A DNA stretch of 64,000 nt from Abelmoschus esculentus (taxonomy: Eukaryota > Streptophyta > Magnoliopsida > Malvales > Malvaceae). The translations under genes and the position numbers were made by a program. Below are positions 57,861-64,000 of the stretch, in pieces. The stretch spans positions 11,284,001-11,348,000 of the forward strand of contig JAUCBN010000054.1 of the NCBI GenBank assembly GCA_035048815.1. Reading direction: 5' to 3'. The stretch's first letter is position 1. Each line of letters opens with the position of its first letter. A model generated the notes under the pieces. It was not told the origin of the DNA, made no database searches, and worked only from the letters and a program-made list of their open reading frames with translations.

Positions 57861-58550
57861 TGATATAAATAATAATAAAATGAATGATTTTTATTAATTG
57901 GTATATGAATAACGTAACGAATGAGACCGATAATAATATTCTTCGGAAGGCTAACAACATGAACTACAAGTAAAAATAAAAGTTAATATTTAATACTCCA
58001 TCAATGTAGAAACCTATTTAAACTAAAAGATATATAAGATCCTTTAAAGAATCCACCGTTGTTTTGAAACTTCAAAGTCCAAGCTTCTTGCTCTTCAACT
58101 TACATTTCCCTCCATGTGTGGCCAATGTTAAATGGAATATTGTCGTTTCCCCATAATTTATTGTAAACAAGTGTATTGCTTTGGAAGTGGTCTTCCTTCA
58201 ATCATGGTTCTACACTATTACAGGAATCCTTAGCCATGGGGGCAACAGGACTTTCTTCATTGGATTGTTCCAAAAACCACGGCAAGGAATCCTTAGCAGT
58301 TGGGGAAATATGACTCCCTTCTTACCACGCTTCTATTACGTTGACAAGTATGACTTCAGTTGGAGTAAAAGACAACGACCATAAAAACCAAACCCAAGTT
58401 ACGAATCTAACTAAAGCAGGCCACTGGAAAACGTTGCTGCATCACTTTCAAAGTCAGAAAAATTGAACCAAATGATGGGTTATAGAGTAGGATAACAGAA
58501 GAGTTCCACGACTGTTCATAGATAATGCACTGCATGTCTAGTTCTTGTGG
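57861..58550. other. 5' flank of the receptor kinase gene
   Basis: From 58020 the composition is balanced. The frame 58181-58384 has no recognisable protein, and AGGAATCCTTAGC occurs twice (58222 and 58287). Likely promoter and leader. Confidence 0.4.
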
Positions 58551-61500
58551 ATGAACCAAGCACTCTCAAATACAAATCATTCTCTTCAATTAATGGAGCT
58601 ATCAAAAACCCGTTTTGAAGCGTCCAGCTCTTGTTTACTTGTTTATGTTATTGAAGTTATGATACTTCTCTCATGCTTCAACTTGCAGGGTCTTAATCTG
58701 CTCCATTTAGCAACAGGAAGACCTGTAGCTACAGGAATTGACACAGACCTACAAGCTCTACTCCAGTTCAAAGCCAAGATAAGTGGAGATCAGCTTAAGA
58801 TTATGGAGTCCTGGAATAGTTCCATTCACTTCTGTCAGTGGCTTGGTGTTACATGCGGTCGCAAGCATCGGAGAGTCACTAAGTTGGAACTGAAGTCCCT
58901 TAAACTCTCAGGATCTCTATCACCTTACATTGGAAACCTGAGTTTTCTCAGGGAATTGAGTCTTGTGGAAAACAGCTTCTACAACCATATTCCTCAAGAA
59001 ATTGGTGGTTTAAGAAGATTGGAAACATTGTTCCTCACCAATAACTCCATCACTGGTGAAATTCCTTCCAATTTATCTGCTTGTACTAAGCTCACAATAG
59101 TCCATATGGCAGGCAACCAGCTAACGGGAGAAATACCTGCTTTCCAGGGTATCTTCTCAAACCTGAAACTCTTGAGTTTGATGAACAACCGTTTGACAGG
59201 GAGTATCCCACCTTCGTTTGGCAACTTGTCATCCCTGGAGAAACTTAATTTGATGTTTAACAGATTGACCGGGATTATACCTGAAGCTCTTGGACAACTG
59301 ACAAATCTTACATTTTTTGCACTAGGTGCAAATGCAATTTCAGGTACCATTCCTCTTGCACTGTTCAACCTGTCCAATATTAGAGCTTTTGATATTGGAG
59401 AAAACAACATTCAAGGAACTCTTCATTCTAAGTTGGCAATCAATATGCCATATGTTGAGTTCTTTTCTGTAGGAAAAAACCAAATCTCAGGACAAATCCC
59501 AATTTCAATATCCAATGCTTCAAATCTGTTAGACCTTGAATTTTATGATAACCATTTCAGGGGAGACGTGCCTTCGTTCGAAAAGTTGGATAAATTGTCT
59601 AACCTTGAACTAGGCACTAACCATTTGGGACATGGGAGAGAAGGCGACTTGAACTTTCTTTTCACTTTAGTCAATATTACCAAGCTGCAATATCTATATA
59701 TAAGCGAAAGTAATTTTGGAGGGGAATTACCAACATGCATTAGCAATTTTTCAAGCAGCCTTGTGGGTTTAGCAATGAGCGAGAACAAAATATGGGGAAG
59801 AATCCCGGATGGGATTGGAAAATTTATCCATTTGGAGGTGCTAGAGGCATCAGAAAATCAATTGTCAGGTCCCATTCCCTCTGAAATTGGTAGGCTTCAG
59901 AAGCTGAAGAATTTTATTGTTCAAGGTGATTTTTTCTCTGGAACTATTCCTCATTCAATTGGAAATTTAACTGAGTTAATCATGCTTGCTTTAGATTTTA
60001 ACAATCTTCAGGGCAGCATTCCTTCAAGTTTAGGTGGCTGCCAAAATTTGCTTTGGATGAGTCTTTCTCATAACAATCTTAGTGGATCTATACCCCCTCG
60101 AGTACTCAGACTCCCATCCATGTCCATTATATTAGATTTATCATCAAATGATTTGACTGGTGAACTCCCTGTTACTATAGAATATATGAAAAATCTTGGT
60201 GAATTCAATGTTTCTCACAATAGGTTATCAGGCTTGGTTCCTAACAACCTTGGTAGTTGTGTAAGTCTAGAGAAGTTGTTCTTGAATGGCAACTTGTTTG
60301 AAGGCCCCCTCCCTTCATCTTTGAGTTCACTAAAAGGTCTTGAAGCATTGGATGTATCAGATAATAATCTTTCGGGTGGAATTCCAGAATTTCTTGTAAG
60401 CTTCGGAGCATTAAAGTATTTGAATCTCTCTTTCAATGATTTTGAGGGAGTGATACCAAGTGAAGGAGTCTTTAAGAATGCAAGTGCTACATTTGTCGAG
60501 GGAAATAGTAAGCTATGTGGAGGTATCCCGGAGTTACACTTGTCGAGATGTAACACGAAAACATCATCAAACACTTTCCATAAATTGAAAATTGCCATTG
60601 TTGTTGTGATTTTAGGAGTGGTGCTGGTTTTCATTTGTCTACTCATGTTGTTGTTTAGAAGGAAGAAAGAGCAGAAGCCAATAGCAACTTGTGCAGAAAA
60701 TTCGCTTTTACGGTTATCATACCAAAGCATCTTAAGGGCTACTGATGGATTTTCCATGCAAAATTTGGTTGGTTCGGGAAGTTTTGGTTCTGTATACAAA
60801 GGAATTCTTGAAGAGAGTGGAGCAGCAATTGCAGTAAAGGTGCTCAATCTTCTGAATCGTGGAGCGTCAAGAAGTTTCTTGGCTGAATGCGAGGCCTTGA
60901 AGAACATTCGACATCGAAATCTTGTCAAGTTATTAACAGCCATTTCAGGTGTTGATTATAGAGGCAATAATTTTAAAGCTTTGGTTTATGAGTTCATGGC
61001 AAATGGAAGCTTGGAGAACTGGTTACATCCATCTGTGAGCATGAATGGACCGGAGACAACGAGAAACTTGAATTTCTTCCAAAGAGTTGATGAGCCAATA
61101 GATATTGCTCATGCACTTGAATATCTGCATCATCGTTGTGAGACATCGATAATTCATTGTGACCTTAAGCCAAGCAATATTCTACTCAATGATGAAATGG
61201 TTGGCTGTATAAGTGACTTTGGCTTAGCAAGATTTCTTTTTGCAGAAAGACTTAACCATTATGCTAATCAGTCAAGCTCCCTTGGATTAAGAGGAACTAT
61301 TGGTTATGCTCCACCAGGTAATTACATTGTGCTTTTTCTTTCATTTTTATTATAATTATTTATATACTTTTTTTATATATTTTGATGGTTTTCCTCTGAA
61401 CTTATCTGTATATGTAATTTGTGATGAATTCATTGTAGAATATGGCTTGGGAAGTGAGTTATCAACCAAAGGCGATGTGTATAGCTATGGCATCCTTTTG

Positions 61501-61989
61501 CTGGAGATGTTTACAGGGAAAAGGCCAACTGATAAAATGTTCAACGAAGGTTTAAGTCTTTACACCTTTGTTAAGACAGCTTTGCCTGATCGAGTTGTTG
61601 AGATTATAGATCCCATTCTACTCCAAGAGAATGCCAAAGAAGGAACAGTCACAGACATCAATCATAGTGCAAGTATGGGAAACGACAGTCACCTTCGTTG
61701 CTTGAATTTGGTATTCGAAATAGGACTTGTTTGTTCTGCTGAATCACCGAGTGAGCGTATGAACATGAGTGATGTTGTAACCAAACTATGTTCTGTCCGA
61801 GACAAGTTTCTTCGTCCAACTCGATTACGTCACGGGATTCGAACTCTATGCACTGCTCAATCATCAGGTAATAAGGTCTTCTTATCTTAGGAAAATACTC
61901 ATTACTCAATCATATCACCCCTTAAGGAACATTTCAACTACCACTTTGATGGTATGATGTGTTCTGTTTTTCAACTTGCAGGTATCTAA
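58551..61989 (+). CDS. LRR-XII receptor-like kinase (EFR/Xa21/At3g47110-like), non-RD
   Basis: Exons 58551-61317, 61439-61867 and 61982-61989, giving about 1,067 residues; reading through the last intron would end at 61890 instead. A signal peptide or membrane-like stretch covers about 30-50 (L-L-V-Y-V-I-E-V-M-I-L-L), so an ATG at 58593 (M-E-L-S) is a credible alternative start. Then come an LRR cap (S-I-H-F-C-Q-W-L-G-V-T-C), about 21 LRRs, a Cys pair cap (L-C-G-G-I-P-E-L-H-L-S-R-C), a membrane helix at about 681-706, and a kinase: G-S-G-S-F-G-S-V-Y-K-G, A-V-K, A-E-C-E, catalytic H-C-D-L-K-P-S-N, S-D-F-G, A-P-P-E-Y. Cys in place of Arg before the catalytic Asp marks a non-RD kinase, typical of pattern-recognition receptors. 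All key residues are intact. The ligand is unknown. Confidence 0.93.
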
Positions 61990-62330
61990 GGTGCCATATT
62001 GATGAACTTGGGAGGCTTAATCAGACAAAAAGCTTGGTCACATTCTTCTTTGAGAGAAGATACTAAATTTAGTGTTATAAGTGTGATTTGGGTTTATATT
62101 TTGTTCATGTATTTGCACCATAAGCTACTGGATTGCCATCAAATCAGAATTTAAATAACAATATTGGATTTTGATTCTGTATCTTATTGTATCAGTAAAT
62201 CTGTTGAACATGTTTATCCATAGATATTCATGGGAGTCGTAGAAATTTCTTAGTTCTATTGGTTTATATGAAAAAATTATTATTTAAGGATGTTTTGAGT
62301 TAAACGTATGTGTAATTATTTGATATATTG
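61990..62330. other. Receptor kinase 3' UTR
   Basis: Balanced then AT-rich sequence with no further frame. Confidence 0.4.
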
Positions 62331-62600
62331 ACGGTATCGTCTTAGTTTTAAGATTATGAATTTAGTTTAAGGTGTATGATTTAAGGATTTAGATATATGA
62401 ATTTTGAATTTAGAGATAATAATTTAAATTTGTAATTTAGGGTTTATAGATATATACAAATTTGTAATTTGTATGAAAAAATTATTAAAACTTAAATCCT
62501 CACCATTTATTCTAAAAACCAAACCTTAACCTTCAAACTCTAAATACTAAGCCTAAAACTTGCTAAACTCAACCAAAAAAAATAAAAGAAAGAAAGAATT
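62331..62600. repeat. Telomere-like degenerate repeat in opposed senses
   Basis: TTTAGTTTAAGGTGTATGATTTAAGG and AATTTAGGGTTTATAG in the first half, then CCTCACC, CTAAAAACCAAACCTTAACC and CTCTAAATACTAAGCC in the opposite sense. Same half-and-half layout as 38.4 kb. Confidence 0.5.
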
Positions 62601-63059
62601 AAACACTGATAAAAAATTTAACGGGTATCTATCTGCTTGCAAAGGAATGATCATATTTGGAGGGACATGATATTGAACACCATCTATATCACCGTCTAAA
62701 CTAATCGGACAAATACATCGACTACTTTATTATCATCACGTGAAGTATATTAAAAAAAAATAACATCTCAATTTCAATTACATGTATCATGAATGTGTAG
62801 AAAGAGAGATCGAGTTTTATCTCTAAACCCTTTTTTTGGATAACAGAAAAGTATCTTAACTATTTGTTTTAACTACCGATTGTCTATACCCACTAAGCCA
62901 AACAAGATTCGTACCAAGATGAATGCTCCAAAATTCAGCTTCAACAACAAAATCAATGCCAATAAATCTTAGTACGTTGTAATCCCTTGTACTTATGGAT
63001 GACCTTCTACAAGACATCCTTAGAATCATTACGAGGATCAATTCTAACAAATATCATTT
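62601..63059. other. Gene-free spacer
   Basis: The minus frame 62856-63050 (…V-V-E-A-E-F-W-S-I-H-L-G-T-N-L-V-W) resembles part of a retroelement RNase H-like segment, but it is too short to call. Confidence 0.35.
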
Positions 63060-63420
63060 AATTATAGGTATAGTTATATTTACATTTAAATCACCTATTT
63101 ATTAAAAGTTATATTTAGGTCATTATTTATGGTAAAATTACATTTAGATCACCAAATTATTAAAGGTTATATTTGGGTCTATCAATTATAGGTAAGTTTA
63201 TGATTGACTCACCCTTTATATTTAAAAAAGTACATCAATTTGAATATGAAGGGTGACCTAAATATAATCTTACCTATAATTAAATGATCCAAATATAACT
63301 TTTATTAATTAGATAACCCAAATATAATCTTATTCATAATTAAAAGATCCAAACATTTTTTTTAATAATTAAATAATTTGAATATATTTTATTCATGAGT
63401 GACCTTAATTATATAATTTA
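63060..63420. mobile_element. AT-rich inverted-repeat element with subrepeats, copy 3
   Basis: The left half has units like AAAGTTATATTTAGGTCA and GGTTATATTTGGGTC. The centre is CACCCTTTATATTTAAAAAAG. The right half is the inverse (GTGACCTAAATATAATCTTA, GATCCAAATATAACTTTTA). The clearest of three copies. Confidence 0.7.
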
Positions 63421-63499
63421 CTCTAATACTTTTTGAGCATAGTTCAAGTAGTATTTAAATATAGGGAATATATATTACATATTATATATTATCAATTTA

Positions 63500-63674
63500 A
63501 TTTTCGTATTTGTTTCATCAGAAAAACGTCCGGTCTCAACTCTGTTTCCGTAAACCCACACCGGCCGCCTCCAAACAAGCCTCTCACTCTCCTCCTCCTC
63601 CGCCTGCTCCTCCACTCCCTGACTCAAAGCTTTTGATTGCCTTCAATTTTCCGACAGACTTGGAAATTAGATAA
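63500..63674 (+). other. Possible 5' UTR exon of a gene running off the right edge
   Basis: A pyrimidine-rich, G+C-richer block (CTCTCACTCTCCTCCTCCTCC, CTGCTCCTCCACTCCCTGAC) ends at GATAAG|GTATTTTTTG, a plausible donor. No ATG-led frame of note precedes it. The flanking sequence to 64000 looks like a leader intron. Direction and extent are inferred from composition and the donor only. Confidence 0.35.
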
Positions 63675-64000
63675 GGTATTTTTTGAAACGCTAAATTTAA
63701 ATTTAAGATTGATTTCTAATTGATTCATGCGATTTGAGTTATCCGGTCTCTATTATATTTGATTTCATGTTTTCGATCATATTGCTTGTTATTCTCTCTG
63801 TTTACTTTGTCGAGAAGGAGAATTTTATTAACAGCTATGGGTTTAGCAGAAACACGAGACCATTATCGCCACCATTGATGTGAAATTTGTTCGCACCACT
63901 ATTGATTTGAATCTTTATCTTCGTGTTTTCTTTTTCTGTTCAATTGTAATTTCTGATTGACTTTTTTTTTTCAAACCCTAGGTTTTTCGACTTGTTACCA

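Noticed and set aside
60215..60943. 242-codon antisense frame within the receptor kinase, and others at 58994-59788
   Set aside because: Long antisense frames are common opposite LRR codon usage; no independent signals.
62856..63050. Retroelement RNase H fragment on the minus strand
   Set aside because: A few suggestive residues only; too short and no supporting motifs.

Overview
The window is plant nuclear DNA, almost certainly from a eudicot. It has short exons with GT-AG introns, very AT-rich spacers, plant-type tRNA genes, TTTAGGG-like (plant telomere type) degenerate repeats and many small inverted-repeat elements. The protein families are all standard land-plant ones. From general familiarity with the proteins I would guess Malvaceae (cotton-like), but this is inference and nothing in the window proves it.

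Layout. 1-8.4 kb: the 3' part (14 exons) of a long conserved plant protein of unknown function, + strand. 8.4-11.8 kb: spacer with a 106-bp tandem duplication, an ELP1 (Elongator subunit) gene fragment and a weakened tRNA-Cys. 11.9-16.1 kb: organellar methionyl-tRNA synthetase (OVA1-type), + strand, with a frame break near its C terminus. 16.9-19.4 kb: cytosolic UDP-xylose synthase (UXS), - strand, convergent with the synthetase. 20.1-22.2 kb: tRNA-His(GTG), then the tiny OST4 gene, whose proposed 5'UTR intron holds a tRNA-Arg(CCG). 23.2-25.0 kb: a CASP-like membrane protein, - strand. 31.8-32.2 kb: a CLE46-like signalling peptide gene. 33.4-33.8 kb: remnant of an LRR receptor kinase. 34.2-34.7 kb: an intronless RING-H2 (ATL-like) protein. 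39.3-40.0 kb: a membrane-anchored protein of unknown function. 42.0-45.4 kb: protein geranylgeranyltransferase-I beta subunit (GGB), - strand. 53.2-54.6 kb: a Dof transcription factor. 58.6-62.0 kb: an LRR-XII (EFR/Xa21-like) non-RD receptor kinase. 63.5 kb to the end: a possible 5' exon of a further gene.

The genes do not form a pathway; this is an ordinary plant gene series. The spacers (25-31.7, 35-39, 45.5-53 and 54.6-58 kb) are filled with repeats. These include a tRNA-derived SINE-like family (about six copies), a non-autonomous hAT-like element with a perfect 8-bp target duplication, several long-armed fold-back elements, and a recurring palindromic arrangement of degenerate TTTAGGG/CCCTAAA DNA, in one case enclosed by ~150-bp inverted arms.

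The strongest second-look items are: two GC-AG introns with identical GCAAGT donors; the frame break in the methionyl-tRNA synthetase; the nested tRNA in the OST4 leader intron; the CLE46-like peptide gene with its short exons; and the telomere-motif fold-back elements. Exon boundaries were set by hand from reading frame, splice consensus and remembered family sequences. Nearly all junctions keep phase, which is the main support for the gene models.
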